A stretch of 64,000 nt of DNA from Parafannyhessea umbonata (GCF_900105025.1 NZ_LT629759.1:434001-498000); one strand, 5' to 3'; shown: positions 19,413 through 29,317, counted from the stretch's first letter. A program made the numbers and translations. Notes: generated by a model not told the origin, from the sequence alone.

Positions 19413-21635
19413 ATGCGTACTCGATTTCAGGGCATGCTTGCGACGATCACATCTTTTGCTATGTGCATGGCCCTCGTTCCAACGCCCGCCCTTGCCGAAG
19501 CGTTGAACAGCTCTTCAGGAGACGGTGCGGCGCCATCGGAGCGGGAATTCGCTTCGTCTAGCATAAATCGGGATAGCACTGGGAGGAATGGTGAAGATTC
19601 GTCAAGTAACCAGGACTTGACAGGACAGGACGCTTCTGCTTCCAGAACAGACGTAAGCGCTTCTATCCAGGATGATGCCAGCGCGTCTTCTGAGCAGACA
19701 TCTACGCTGACGAACCAGGAGGACTCGTCGTCCTCAACCCCGACTGAATCCGATTCCCAGAGCGCCGCCAATGCAGACGAGCAGAAGCAAGAGCCCGATC
19801 TAACTTATGCGGCCCACGTCCAAAACATCGGCTGGCAGGCAAACGCGTCTGACGGCGAGGTTGTCGGTACGACGGGCAAAGGTCTGCGTATGGAAGCGCT
19901 GCGCCTCTCGCTTGGCAACATGACCGATGGTTCTTCCATCAGCGTAAGCGCACACGTCCAGAACATCGGATGGCAGGACTGGAAGAGCAGCGCCGACAGC
20001 GAGGACGGCTATGCGATCGCGGGTACAACTGGTAAAGGTTTGCGCGTTGAGGCAGTCAAGATCAAACTCGATGGCCCTGTCGCTTCCCGCTACGATGTCT
20101 GGTATCGCGTCCACGTTCAGGACAAGGGCTGGATGGGTTGGACCAATGATGGTTTGATGGCTGGCACCACGGGCTTGGGCAAGCGTATCGAGGCGGCCCA
20201 GGTGATGCTTGTCGAAAAGGGCGCGGACGTCCCGGGTTCGACCAGTGGGTCCTCCGAGACGGGCACAGAACAGCAGCCATCCGTTTCGTATCGCACGCAC
20301 GTGCAGAATATGGGATGGCAGGGCTGGTTCAGCGACGGCAAGACTGCCGGCACGACCGGTATGGGTCTTGCCGTGGAGGCGCTCGATGCGCGCCTTTTCG
20401 GCCTCAATGGCGCTGTGCAGGTTGATTCTCACGTGCAGGACCTTGGCTGGCAGGGCTACAGGCAGACTTCCGACAGCATCGTGTCTGGTACTACTGGCCA
20501 GTCCAAGAGGGTCGAGGCAATCAGGGCCAGGCTTACTGGCGAGGCCGCTCAAAAGCATGACCTATGGTATCGTGTGCACGTTAAGAACCTCGGCTGGCTT
20601 GGCTGGGCAAAGGCGGGGAGCGATTCCTCCGACGGAGCCATTGCCGGCACGACCGGTCTTGCCCTTCGCGTGGAGGCGGTGCAGTTCAAACTGACTGACA
20701 AGGGTGCCGCTGCACCTGGCGACACGAGCCGTCCGTACGTTGCGGCTCCGACCCTCACGTATCAGGCTCACGTGCAGAACATCGGCTGGCAGGGTTGGGT
20801 CGGTTCCGGTGCTGTCGCTGGTACCACGGGCAGGGGGCTCCGTGCTGAGGCTCTGTGTGCCAAAGTGTCTGGTGTGGGTCAGACGGGCGAGGTACAGATT
20901 AGCGCACACGTTCAGGACATCGGCTGGCAGAACTGGAAGTCCCAGGGGGATGTTGCCGGCACCATTGGCCAGGGTAGGCGTGTAGAGGCCATTCGCATTC
21001 AACTGACAGGTAGCATGGCCCAGACATGTGACGTGTGGTATCGAGTGCATATCGAGAGGCTCGGCTGGATGGGCTGGACCAGGAATGGCGGCTATGCCGG
21101 GTCCACTGGGTGCTCCGCTCGCATTGAGGCCGTCCAGATCATGGTGACACCGAAGGACTCCGTTGCGCCGGGGTCTACCTGGCTCTCGTACACCACGGAT
21201 CGAGGGCTCTTTATGGAAGACGCCGACATGTACTACCGTGCCCAGAATTATGGCAGCAGGACCAATTGGCTTCTCATGGTGAACTATGGCGCATGTAGGG
21301 TCGGCATTTTCATGCGCTCGGGTAGTGGCTGGAGCCTGTACGACTACATCATGTGCTCTGACGGCCAGTACAGCACGCCTACCGTCCATGGCGTCTTTAC
21401 CGTTGGCGCCAAAGGCTATTCGTTCAGCGGCGGCGACCATACGTGTTACTACTACACGCAGTTCTATGGCGACTACCTGTTCCACTCCGTTCTGTACCAT
21501 CGTGGAACTTATGGTGTCCTCGACGGCAGGCTTGGTATGCACATCTCGCAGGGTTGTGTGCGTCTTGACATCAACAAGGCGAAGTGGATTCACGACAACA
21601 TTCCGACAGGTACCACGGTGGTCGTCTACAACTAG
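19413..21635 (+). CDS. Secreted ChW-repeat protein with C-terminal L,D-transpeptidase (YkuD) domain
   Basis: This 740-residue protein starts with a signal peptide ending near PALAEA, then a Ser/Thr/Asp/Glu-rich spacer to about residue 125, then nine ChW repeats in three A-B-C triplets (about 130-590). The C-terminal 145 residues are a YkuD fold with the catalytic stretch GMHISQGCVRLD, where Cys is the nucleophile and the upstream His part of the active site. Such enzymes make 3-3 peptidoglycan cross-links or attach proteins to the wall. The ATG is chosen over the TTG at 19401 because GGAGG lies five bases before it. It is the first of three co-oriented ChW genes, and a long hairpin separates it from the next. 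Confidence 0.88.
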   Translation: MRTRFQGMLATITSFAMCMALVPTPALAEALNSSSGDGAAPSEREFASSSINRDSTGRNGEDSSSNQDLTGQDASASRTDVSASIQDDASASSEQTSTLTNQEDSSSSTPTESDSQSAANADEQKQEPDLTYAAHVQNIGWQANASDGEVVGTTGKGLRMEALRLSLGNMTDGSSISVSAHVQNIGWQDWKSSADSEDGYAIAGTTGKGLRVEAVKIKLDGPVASRYDVWYRVHVQDKGWMGWTNDGLMAGTTGLGKRIEAAQVMLVEKGADVPGSTSGSSETGTEQQPSVSYRTHVQNMGWQGWFSDGKTAGTTGMGLAVEALDARLFGLNGAVQVDSHVQDLGWQGYRQTSDSIVSGTTGQSKRVEAIRARLTGEAAQKHDLWYRVHVKNLGWLGWAKAGSDSSDGAIAGTTGLALRVEAVQFKLTDKGAAAPGDTSRPYVAAPTLTYQAHVQNIGWQGWVGSGAVAGTTGRGLRAEALCAKVSGVGQTGEVQISAHVQDIGWQNWKSQGDVAGTIGQGRRVEAIRIQLTGSMAQTCDVWYRVHIERLGWMGWTRNGGYAGSTGCSARIEAVQIMVTPKDSVAPGSTWLSYTTDRGLFMEDADMYYRAQNYGSRTNWLLMVNYGACRVGIFMRSGSGWSLYDYIMCSDGQYSTPTVHGVFTVGAKGYSFSGGDHTCYYYTQFYGDYLFHSVLYHRGTYGVLDGRLGMHISQGCVRLDINKAKWIHDNIPTGTTVVVYN

Positions 21636-21639
21636 CATT

Positions 21640-21674
21640 CGAGCGAGGGTGCAATAAACGTGCGCCCTCGCTCG
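21640..21674 (+). terminator. Intergenic hairpin between ChW genes (terminator or attenuator)
   Basis: CGAGCGAGGGTGCA (21640-21653) pairs with 21661-21674 over 14 positions with one G-T pair and a 7-base loop. No T-run follows, so it may be an mRNA-stabilising or partial-termination hairpin rather than a full terminator. Confidence 0.55.
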
Positions 21675-21708
21675 TAGCCTTTACCAGCATGGATATGAGG
21701 AGCACCAC

Positions 21709-23949
21709 ATGAAAAGGCACTTGGCAATCGTTGCCTGCGGAGCACTTCTGGTGCTCAGCTTGGGCCAGATCTCGGCATTCGCGGCGGATTCTACCACGAC
21801 GCAAGGTACTGCAGACTCAAGTTCGATGACAAACGGCCCTTCCGATGACGATAGCCCTAGCTCTGCGACATCTCCTGTAAGTACGAGCGAGAAGGGTGTG
21901 GCCTCCCCTGCAGAGGACATGGTTGCCGAGGGCATAGACGAGTCACGGTCTACGAGTTCTGGCGAGTCCATCTCCACAGGCGAGTCAGCGTCAGAGTCTG
22001 GCCAGCCCAGTTCCTCAGGCGATATCCAGAACGAGGGGCTTGTAAACTACAGGGCCCATGTCCAGAGCATCGGCTGGCAAGACTGGACCAGGGACGGGGG
22101 CCTAGCTGGTACGACGGGCAAGTCTCTACGCGTCGAGGCGTTCCAGCTCCGGCTGAAGAGTGCCTTATCGGGCTCCATCGAGTATTGCGCCCACGTCCAA
22201 AACGTTGGCTGGCAAAAGTGGTTCAAGGACGGAGAGATTGCGGGCACCTCTGGCGAAAGCCTACGTATCGAGGCGCTGTGCATCCGACTTACGGGTGACG
22301 CTGCCAAGGAGTATGACGTTCGTTATAAGGTTCATGTGCAGAACGAGGGTTGGACCGATTGGGTTTATGACGGCGATGTTGCTGGTACGGAGGGCAAGTC
22401 GCTTCGGATTGAGGCCGTCGAGGTTGAGCTGGTTAAGAAGCCTGAGGCTTCTGTCTCGGGCGCCGCGCACGTTCAGGACTACGGATGGATGCGAGCCGTC
22501 AGGGATGGCGCACAGATGGGTGTTGTGGGTCAGCAGAAAAGGCTAGAGGCTTTCAACCTCGAACTTTGCGGGACCATGTGCCCTGATGCCGGTGACAGTC
22601 ATATCGAGTATGCGGCGCATGTGCAGAATGTTGGTTGGCAACCGTATGTTTCGGACGGCGCAAATGCGGGTACCACGGGCGAGGGCCTTCGCGTTGAGGC
22701 AATCAAGATTCGGCTATCTGGCTCCATTTCGGAGAAGTACGACGTCTGGTATCGTGTCCACATTAAGGACTACGGCTGGCTCGCGTGGACCAAGGACGAT
22801 GGGGCTGCAGGTACGACTGGACTTTCAAAGCGCGTTGAGGCTATACAGGTGGAGCTTCGCGCGAAGAATGCTGATGCACCCAAGAACGATGGCCAATGGC
22901 CATTGGCCACGTTTGGCGCCGCTGACGTCAGCTACCGCACTCACGTCCAGAACATCGGCTGGCAGGATTGGCAGTCTAACGGAAGTCTGAGCGGAACAAC
23001 GGGTAGGAGCCTCCGCGTCGAGGCGTTCGAGGCAAACGTGAAGGCCGAAGGAATCACGGGCGGCATTAGCTATTGCACACACGTTCAGGACAAGGGCTGG
23101 ACGGATTCCGTATCGGATGGTGTGGTTTCTGGTACTGTTGGCTCTTCCAAGCGCGTCGAGGCTCTCAAGGTCTGGCTGACGGGCGACATGGCCAAATACT
23201 ATGACGTCTGGTACCGCGCCTATGTGCAAGAGTACGGATGGCTTGGCTGGACATGCGACGGCGCAATCGCTGGCTCCACGGGCATTGAATACAGGGTCGA
23301 GGCGATAGAGGTGCAGGTGCTCGCCAAGGGTTCCGATGCGCCTGGGTCGACGTCGAGCCCGTATGTGACGCAGCCTGTGAGGCGAGTGTACTTCCACAAC
23401 ATCAATGCCGTGGGCCAACCAAACGGCTTCTTCTGCGGCCCGACGTCCGGCTACATGGTCCTCAGCAACGTTGGCGCATGGCGTTCAAATTCTGGGACGC
23501 CGCTATCTATAGAGAACGTTGCCTCGTACATGCGCACGAGGTCGTACGGCTACACGAGCTTTGCCGACCGCATGTTCGAGAAGGGAATGAATGACTGGCT
23601 TGGAAGGAATGTGTACACCACATATCACACGCCAAGCTATGCCACGGTGAGGTCCTCGGTCTTGAAGTCGTATTCGACGGGATATGCGACGTGCGTGGAC
23701 GAGCAGGAGCGTAGGGGCGGCCCTCACTTCAACGGGCACGGAAACACGACCTTCTCGCACATCATGGTGGTCGACGGATACAACGAGGCAACGGATCAGG
23801 TCTACTTCGCAGACCCGGCTTGCTCGCTCTACGCAGGCGCGTCACCTCATTTCTGGTATCCCAGCCTGCGTACGTTCACGAACACCTACCTGGCACAGGA
23901 GTACATCCGCGACGGCAGGCAGCACATCGGCATCTACACCTCGAGGTAA
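21709..23949 (+). CDS. Secreted ChW-repeat protein with C-terminal C39-like cysteine peptidase domain
   Basis: This 746-residue protein has a signal peptide (cleavage near SAFAA), an acidic Ser/Thr-rich spacer and nine ChW repeats in three triplets; the fourth repeat is shortened. The last 190 residues look like a peptidase_C39_2 domain, with the Cys in NGFFCGPTSGY and the His in FSHIMVVDGYN followed by VYFADPA. In this family the papain-like fold can cleave peptides or act on wall or pilus proteins; the target here is unknown. AGGAG lies eight bases before the ATG. It follows the L,D-transpeptidase gene and precedes a membrane-anchored protein by 11 bases, so these are probably one transcript. 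Confidence 0.83.
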   Translation: MKRHLAIVACGALLVLSLGQISAFAADSTTTQGTADSSSMTNGPSDDDSPSSATSPVSTSEKGVASPAEDMVAEGIDESRSTSSGESISTGESASESGQPSSSGDIQNEGLVNYRAHVQSIGWQDWTRDGGLAGTTGKSLRVEAFQLRLKSALSGSIEYCAHVQNVGWQKWFKDGEIAGTSGESLRIEALCIRLTGDAAKEYDVRYKVHVQNEGWTDWVYDGDVAGTEGKSLRIEAVEVELVKKPEASVSGAAHVQDYGWMRAVRDGAQMGVVGQQKRLEAFNLELCGTMCPDAGDSHIEYAAHVQNVGWQPYVSDGANAGTTGEGLRVEAIKIRLSGSISEKYDVWYRVHIKDYGWLAWTKDDGAAGTTGLSKRVEAIQVELRAKNADAPKNDGQWPLATFGAADVSYRTHVQNIGWQDWQSNGSLSGTTGRSLRVEAFEANVKAEGITGGISYCTHVQDKGWTDSVSDGVVSGTVGSSKRVEALKVWLTGDMAKYYDVWYRAYVQEYGWLGWTCDGAIAGSTGIEYRVEAIEVQVLAKGSDAPGSTSSPYVTQPVRRVYFHNINAVGQPNGFFCGPTSGYMVLSNVGAWRSNSGTPLSIENVASYMRTRSYGYTSFADRMFEKGMNDWLGRNVYTTYHTPSYATVRSSVLKSYSTGYATCVDEQERRGGPHFNGHGNTTFSHIMVVDGYNEATDQVYFADPACSLYAGASPHFWYPSLRTFTNTYLAQEYIRDGRQHIGIYTSR

Positions 23950-23960
23950 GGCGATAGAAC

Positions 23961-25319
23961 ATGGCGAATCACTTCAGGCGAGAGACTGGGGCAGAAGGCG
24001 TTGCGAACGGTTCCTCGTCTGCAGGGAAGCTTGGCGCGAGAAAAGCAGCCATCGTAATCGGGCTATCCCTGTTGGTTCTGGCGCTGCTGGGCATCGTGCT
24101 ATTCGTGCTTTGGACAAGGACAAATGGGGAGCCGAAGGAATCGGGTTCCAAGGGTGAGGCCGAGGTCGAGACGGTAAGTCCCAAAACCGATGATGGCAAC
24201 TCGTCGGGAGGGCCTGCGGGGAACGGGCTCCCGTTCAGCCTGACGGGGGTGAGTTCGAACGCGCCAATCGTGAAGGTGAAGGAGGGTGAGGCAAAGGCAT
24301 CGCTTGCCGACGAATGGACGTTCGGTGGCGACTACCGCGAGATTGGGTCGTTCCCGATAGATGGCTCCACCGTGTTTGGCTCGTTTACGGACGACCCAGA
24401 CAACCTCCTTTCCTACACGCCTGCGCTGATTGGCACTTCTGGTACCAAGAGACTGGGTAGTGCCTCCGCTGTCTCTGGAGACGGATACTTTGAGCCCCAG
24501 GACGGTACGGGCAATTCCAAGCAGGTCGTCTGGCGTTCTGCGCGCGTGAACGACTCGAACGCGTTTGGGGTGGATGACTGGCAGATCAGTCGCTGGAGCG
24601 CGAAGGACAACGAGGTGCGCGTACTTGCGAGTGCGGAGGGCATCAACGGCCGCAAGGATACGCCAGGCATCGTTGGCGAGGTTGTCCCTACGGCAAACGA
24701 CGACTACGCGTTCTTCGCGTCCAACGTGCTGTCTGGCGACTCCTCGTGGGAGTGTGACGTTATTGCGATGCCCGTGAACGGTGGAGAGGTGCAGGGACTG
24801 GGAGAGGGGAGCTTTCCTGCCGCGGTCTCTGGCGGTGTCTTGTTCGCGACGTCTAGGGTGTCTGACGGCCACTATGCGAAGGTGCGCAGTGCGAGAAACG
24901 GCTCACTGACCGCCGCGAAGACGAGGTTTACTGTAAAGAGCGGCTCTGATCAGTGGGGCGTGACGGGTGTGTGGGCGTCCGGCAACTACAGGGCCGTGTC
25001 CTTCTCACCCGCGAGCGCGTCTAGCCAGACGTATGTGGGGCTCTGGTCCGGTGACTTCGATAAGCCAGTCGTCTGGCTTGCGATACCCTCGGGAAGTGTA
25101 GTCGCCTCGATGAACGACAGATGGTTCGTGTGGGGGAGCGGATCCCAGGGCGAAAATGCCGGGATGTACGCGTATCGCTGGTCGGACGGGAAGACGTTGT
25201 ACCTAGGAACTGCGAAGGGCTATTCGAGGCCGTCGATTTCGCAGGACGGTGATGTTGTCATGGTGCCGGAGACCGACGGAAACAAAGCAGCACGGTATCA
25301 TGTGGGAAAACTCGACTGA
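23961..25319 (+). CDS. Single-pass membrane protein with large extracellular domain, unknown function
   Basis: This 452-residue protein is not recognised. It has a basic cytoplasmic tail, one membrane segment at about residues 30-52 (IVIGLSLLVLALLGIVLFVL), an Asp/Glu/Ser-rich linker and a 370-residue extracellular part rich in beta-type strands. Loosely periodic Trp/Gly/Asp patterns (VVWRSARVND, ISRWSAKDNEV, VVWLAIPSGS) suggest a beta-propeller, which is inference only. No catalytic motif was found. It sits 11 bases after the C39-like ChW gene and 61 bases before the GH25 ChW gene, so it may act with them, for example as a sensor or assembly factor at the wall. Confidence 0.6.
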   Translation: MANHFRRETGAEGVANGSSSAGKLGARKAAIVIGLSLLVLALLGIVLFVLWTRTNGEPKESGSKGEAEVETVSPKTDDGNSSGGPAGNGLPFSLTGVSSNAPIVKVKEGEAKASLADEWTFGGDYREIGSFPIDGSTVFGSFTDDPDNLLSYTPALIGTSGTKRLGSASAVSGDGYFEPQDGTGNSKQVVWRSARVNDSNAFGVDDWQISRWSAKDNEVRVLASAEGINGRKDTPGIVGEVVPTANDDYAFFASNVLSGDSSWECDVIAMPVNGGEVQGLGEGSFPAAVSGGVLFATSRVSDGHYAKVRSARNGSLTAAKTRFTVKSGSDQWGVTGVWASGNYRAVSFSPASASSQTYVGLWSGDFDKPVVWLAIPSGSVVASMNDRWFVWGSGSQGENAGMYAYRWSDGKTLYLGTAKGYSRPSISQDGDVVMVPETDGNKAARYHVGKLD

Positions 25320-25380
25320 CGTCCGCAACGGCCCGAGCGTGTGGCCGCATTGACGTCTTGGACGCGAAGGGGGACGCTTC

Positions 25381-28167
25381 ATGCGGGGCATGGCAAGAGG
25401 ACGTTTAGAATCGCTTTCGATTGCGACGTTGGTATCTACTTTGTTGGCGATGGCATGCGTTTTGTGCGCCGTTAGCGCCTACGGCGAGGAGACGCCTTCT
25501 GCTTCCGCGCACGACGCTGCGGACATCACCTTCAAGTTGGGGAAGGGCGTGCCGGCTACCGATGCGGCGAACGAAGAGCTGGGGTGGCGGAAGGTTGCAA
25601 CCGTAGCGAGCGCTTCGGAATTGGCTGCGGTTGGAGACGATGCTGCCGAGCCGGACGGTACATCCTTCTCGTACGTTGAGCTTGGCGGGGAAGATCGCGA
25701 CAAGATAGAGGTAAGCGTCAAGGCTGGAGACTCGAACTGGTCCGACTGGACGAAGGGCGACTCCGAGCAGGAGCAGGTGTCTGACGGAAAAGTGCCGATG
25801 CAGTGCGTGCGCCTGAGGCTTGCCTCGGATGACGTGAGTGAGTATGCGATTGCCTATAGGGTGCACGTCGCAGGCAGCGGATGGCTTGGGTGGTGCGCGG
25901 ACGGGGAGGTCGCCGGGTGCGAGACGGACGGTACGGTGGTAGACGACCTCGAGGTTGTCTTCGTGAAGAGGGGCGAGGGGAACGAGCTTGCCATGTTCCT
26001 CTCTGGGCAGGACAAGGCGGCCTACGTTGGTTCCGATAACGCTGGAGGCGCTACGGAGGCCAATCGGGAGAACGCGGCGGATTCCGAAGATTCTTCGACG
26101 AGCGCGGGACTGCCCGCTGCTAGGCCGTCTGCGTCGAGTGCTGTGACGGCGTCGGTTAGCTATCGTGCGCATGTACAGAATATAGGTTGGCAGTCGTACG
26201 TCTCGGACGGAGAGACCGCAGGTACCACCAGCCGTGGGTTGAGGGTCGAGGCGCTCTCGCTTGGGGTGGCAGGTGTGAGTGGCGGCATACGATACCGTGC
26301 TCACGTCCAGAACATAGGCTGGCAGGGCTGGCATGCGGACGGCGAAGATTGCGGCACGACGGGCAGGGGGCTTCGCGTAGAGGCGTTGCAGATCGAGCTG
26401 ACGGGTGCCGCGTCAGCCAACTACGACGTCTACTATCGCACCCACGTGCAGAACGTCGGCTGGACCTCCTGGTCGAAGAATGGCGCGACGTCGGGAACGA
26501 CCGGCATGGGTCTTCGCGTCGAGGCGGTTCAGGTTCTCCTGGTTAAGCACGGGCAGGCGATTCCCACGGGGGATGGCGCTGCATATTCGAAGTTCGCCAA
26601 TAGAACGTATTCGAGCCCGACCATTCGGTACCAAACTCATGTCCAAAGCGTTGGTTGGCAGGCGGAGACCAATGACGGAAACATGGCCGGGACTCAAGGA
26701 CGGTCCCTGAGGCTCGAGGCGCTGAGGGTGAGTGTCGCGGGCGTCAGTGGGGGAATTCAATACAGGGCGCATGTCCAGAACATAGGATGGCAGAGCTGGG
26801 AGAACGACGGTTCCATTGCTGGTACCGAAGGCCAAGGCCTGAGGATGGAGGCGCTGGAAGTCCAGCTTACCGGAGATGTCGCTTCGAGCTATGACGTGTA
26901 CTACAGGGTGCATGTTTCGGACATTGGCTGGATGGCTTGGGCGAAAAATGGTGAGACAGCTGGTACCGTAGGGCTCGGAAGGCGCGTCGAGGCGGTCCAG
27001 ATGAAGCTTGTGAAGAAGGGCTCGCCTGCACCGTCTGGCGAAGACGAGAAGGCTTCCTACCCATCCATCTACGCACCGGAAATTACCTATGCGACGAGCT
27101 CTGTCGGGGGTGACTGGCAGGCTACGGTCAAGGACGCTGAAGTCTCTGGCACAACGGGAAAGTCGCTCTCTATCGGTCGACTCCGTGCACAGCTCTCCTC
27201 TCCCTCTTCCTATGGCGGCATCAATTACCAGGTATCGACGGATGGCACAGACTGGTCCGATGTCGTATCGGATGGAGTCGATGCCGGCGTGTCGGGCTCT
27301 GCGCTAAAGGCTGTTCGCCTCTCGCTGACAGGTGCTGCAGCAAAGTATTGCGATGTGTGGTACTGCGTACACGTCTCTAACATCGGATGGCTTGGCTGGA
27401 CGAGAAATGGTTGTGATGCCGGTACGGAAATCAGCTCGGATTCCATAGAGGCGATTCAGGTCGTCGTCAAGCTGAAGAGCTCATCAGCACCGGGCTCTAC
27501 GGTCAAGCCCTTTGCCTACCAGGATCTTTTGAACGGAATCGACATCGCTTCTCACCAAGCCGGAATCGATGTAGCTGGCGTGTCGGCGGACTTCGTATTC
27601 GTCAAGGCGACGCAGGGCACCTGGTACAAGAATCAGCTTCCCTCAAAGGGATACGATTACGCCGCCTGGGCAGACAAGATACTTGCAAGTGGGAAGCTCC
27701 TCGGCTTCTATCACTACGCCGAGGGTGGGGATCCAGTGAAGGAGGCCGAGTACTTCTACGATGCCATCAAAGCCTACAAGGGAAGAGCCGTGGTGGCTCT
27801 CGATTGGGAGGAGCAGGAGAACAAACTCTTTGGCACCGGCTTTGACGTGCAGTGGTGCAAGAGGTTCCTGGATAGGATTGCAGAGCTTATGGAAGCGAAG
27901 CCCCTCATATACATGAGCAAGAGCACCACAAGAATGTACGACTGGGGCTCTGTTGCCACTAGCTATCCATTATGGGTTGCCCAGTATGCAAGCAACAACA
28001 CTACGGGATATCAATCGAACCCGTGGACAGATAGCTATTCATTTGGCGCTTGGGCAAAGCCCCTCGTCTTCCAGTATTCCGCCACCGGAAGGGTCAGCGG
28101 ATACGAGGGAGACCTCGACTTAGACCTTTTCTACGGCTCTCGGAACTCTTGGGTTGCGCTTCAGTAG
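25381..28167 (+). CDS. Secreted ChW-repeat protein with C-terminal GH25 lysozyme domain
   Basis: This 928-residue protein has a signal peptide ending near SAYGEE, then about 680 residues of ChW repeats in four triplets. The first and last triplets are degenerate, with several lost HVQ and GTTG motifs. The final 210 residues are a glycoside hydrolase family 25 muramidase: it begins GIDIASHQ, carries the catalytic Asp/Glu in VVALDWEE and ends with YEGDLDLDLFYG. It should cut the MurNAc-GlcNAc glycan backbone. GGGGGA precedes the ATG. It closes the wall-protein cluster and, with the NlpC-like, L,D-transpeptidase and C39-like proteins, gives four catalytic ends on one wall-binding scaffold. Confidence 0.9.
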   Translation: MRGMARGRLESLSIATLVSTLLAMACVLCAVSAYGEETPSASAHDAADITFKLGKGVPATDAANEELGWRKVATVASASELAAVGDDAAEPDGTSFSYVELGGEDRDKIEVSVKAGDSNWSDWTKGDSEQEQVSDGKVPMQCVRLRLASDDVSEYAIAYRVHVAGSGWLGWCADGEVAGCETDGTVVDDLEVVFVKRGEGNELAMFLSGQDKAAYVGSDNAGGATEANRENAADSEDSSTSAGLPAARPSASSAVTASVSYRAHVQNIGWQSYVSDGETAGTTSRGLRVEALSLGVAGVSGGIRYRAHVQNIGWQGWHADGEDCGTTGRGLRVEALQIELTGAASANYDVYYRTHVQNVGWTSWSKNGATSGTTGMGLRVEAVQVLLVKHGQAIPTGDGAAYSKFANRTYSSPTIRYQTHVQSVGWQAETNDGNMAGTQGRSLRLEALRVSVAGVSGGIQYRAHVQNIGWQSWENDGSIAGTEGQGLRMEALEVQLTGDVASSYDVYYRVHVSDIGWMAWAKNGETAGTVGLGRRVEAVQMKLVKKGSPAPSGEDEKASYPSIYAPEITYATSSVGGDWQATVKDAEVSGTTGKSLSIGRLRAQLSSPSSYGGINYQVSTDGTDWSDVVSDGVDAGVSGSALKAVRLSLTGAAAKYCDVWYCVHVSNIGWLGWTRNGCDAGTEISSDSIEAIQVVVKLKSSSAPGSTVKPFAYQDLLNGIDIASHQAGIDVAGVSADFVFVKATQGTWYKNQLPSKGYDYAAWADKILASGKLLGFYHYAEGGDPVKEAEYFYDAIKAYKGRAVVALDWEEQENKLFGTGFDVQWCKRFLDRIAELMEAKPLIYMSKSTTRMYDWGSVATSYPLWVAQYASNNTTGYQSNPWTDSYSFGAWAKPLVFQYSATGRVSGYEGDLDLDLFYGSRNSWVALQ

Positions 28168-28297
28168 CTCCCGTGATGCGTTTCTCACTATATGTATGAT
28201 ATTCATGTCAGACATTCGGGATGCTAGAGGCACGTCGCGTTAACTTGGCCATCGAGATTGATTCAAGGCCGAGATAGGCTTTTGGAAAAGGAGAAAA

Positions 28298-29317
28298 ATG
28301 GGAAGGCGTCATATATATGCCTATGATTTTATTAGAGCCATCGCGATTATCATGGTCGTCGCGGTTCATTGTATTCCGGGCAGGGCGGAAACATCAGCTG
28401 CTCATTTTTACAACACTCTGTTTCAAGCAGCATTATTCCCTTGCAATGTCCTGTTCTTTATCCTGAGTGGACTTTTGAATATTCATGCAGACTACGAGTC
28501 ACGCTACTTGGACTACGCTTTACGAAAGCTTCGCTCAATCCTCCTGCCCACACTTGTATTCATGTTTATTAATACCGTTGTCGATATGGTGGGGCTGCCA
28601 GGCGCCGACTTTGTAACAATTGCAAAGCAGTTCTTGACCAACTCTTTTTCCAGTTACTCAGACAGTATTTTTTGGTTCGTCATGGCAATCTTTGCCATGA
28701 TTCTTGTAGCGCCTTTCTTTGCAAATTCGTTTGAACGGATGAAACGGGATGCTTGTCGCTTCTTTTCCGCACTATTCTTGGTTTTTTCTGCGCTCAATCT
28801 AGTTGGCTTCTATCTTGGTATAGGTTTCGGTTGGTCGTGGCCAACGAGCATGTTCTTCGTCGTTTTCCTTCTCGGTCCTTCTATTGGACATATAAAGATA
28901 AAACACCCTGCTGTTCCGTGGGCTATTTTTTGCGCCTGCGTCGCAGTGTCAACTCTGCTTATTATGGGTGGATTGCCTCATCATCCCGCGGATGATAATA
29001 CACCTTTCTATTTTCTTGCTGGAGGAGCTCTGTTTCTTTGTCTTCGCCAGATGGGGGAAAGGCTTAAGCCAAATCGCTTTATATCGGTCATTTCCAAGTA
29101 CTCCTTTGATATCTATATGTGTCACATAATGCTGCTTCCTCACATGCCTGATTTTTTACTGATGACAACCAGGCCTCTCGCTCACATAGCGCTTACCGCT
29201 TCGGTTTTAGTGGCGTCGCTTATCGTTTCGATAGTTGCAGAATATCTGGTGATTAAACCTTTGCAGAATCTGGTTAGTCACATCCAAAATGGTCTGAGCT
29301 CATCCGCTGAGAGCTAA
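28298..29317 (+). CDS. Acyltransferase 3 family membrane protein
   Basis: This 339-residue protein with about ten membrane segments starts YAYDFIRAIAIIMVVAVHC, the usual first helix of acyltransferase-3 enzymes with the conserved Arg and His. Family members O-acetylate or otherwise acylate peptidoglycan, polysaccharides or lipids. No SGNH partner domain is attached. AAAAGGAG precedes the ATG. Its base composition is the most A/T-rich in the window, unlike the flanking genes, which suggests acquisition from another genome. The substrate is unknown. Confidence 0.82.
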   Translation: MGRRHIYAYDFIRAIAIIMVVAVHCIPGRAETSAAHFYNTLFQAALFPCNVLFFILSGLLNIHADYESRYLDYALRKLRSILLPTLVFMFINTVVDMVGLPGADFVTIAKQFLTNSFSSYSDSIFWFVMAIFAMILVAPFFANSFERMKRDACRFFSALFLVFSALNLVGFYLGIGFGWSWPTSMFFVVFLLGPSIGHIKIKHPAVPWAIFCACVAVSTLLIMGGLPHHPADDNTPFYFLAGGALFLCLRQMGERLKPNRFISVISKYSFDIYMCHIMLLPHMPDFLLMTTRPLAHIALTASVLVASLIVSIVAEYLVIKPLQNLVSHIQNGLSSSAES

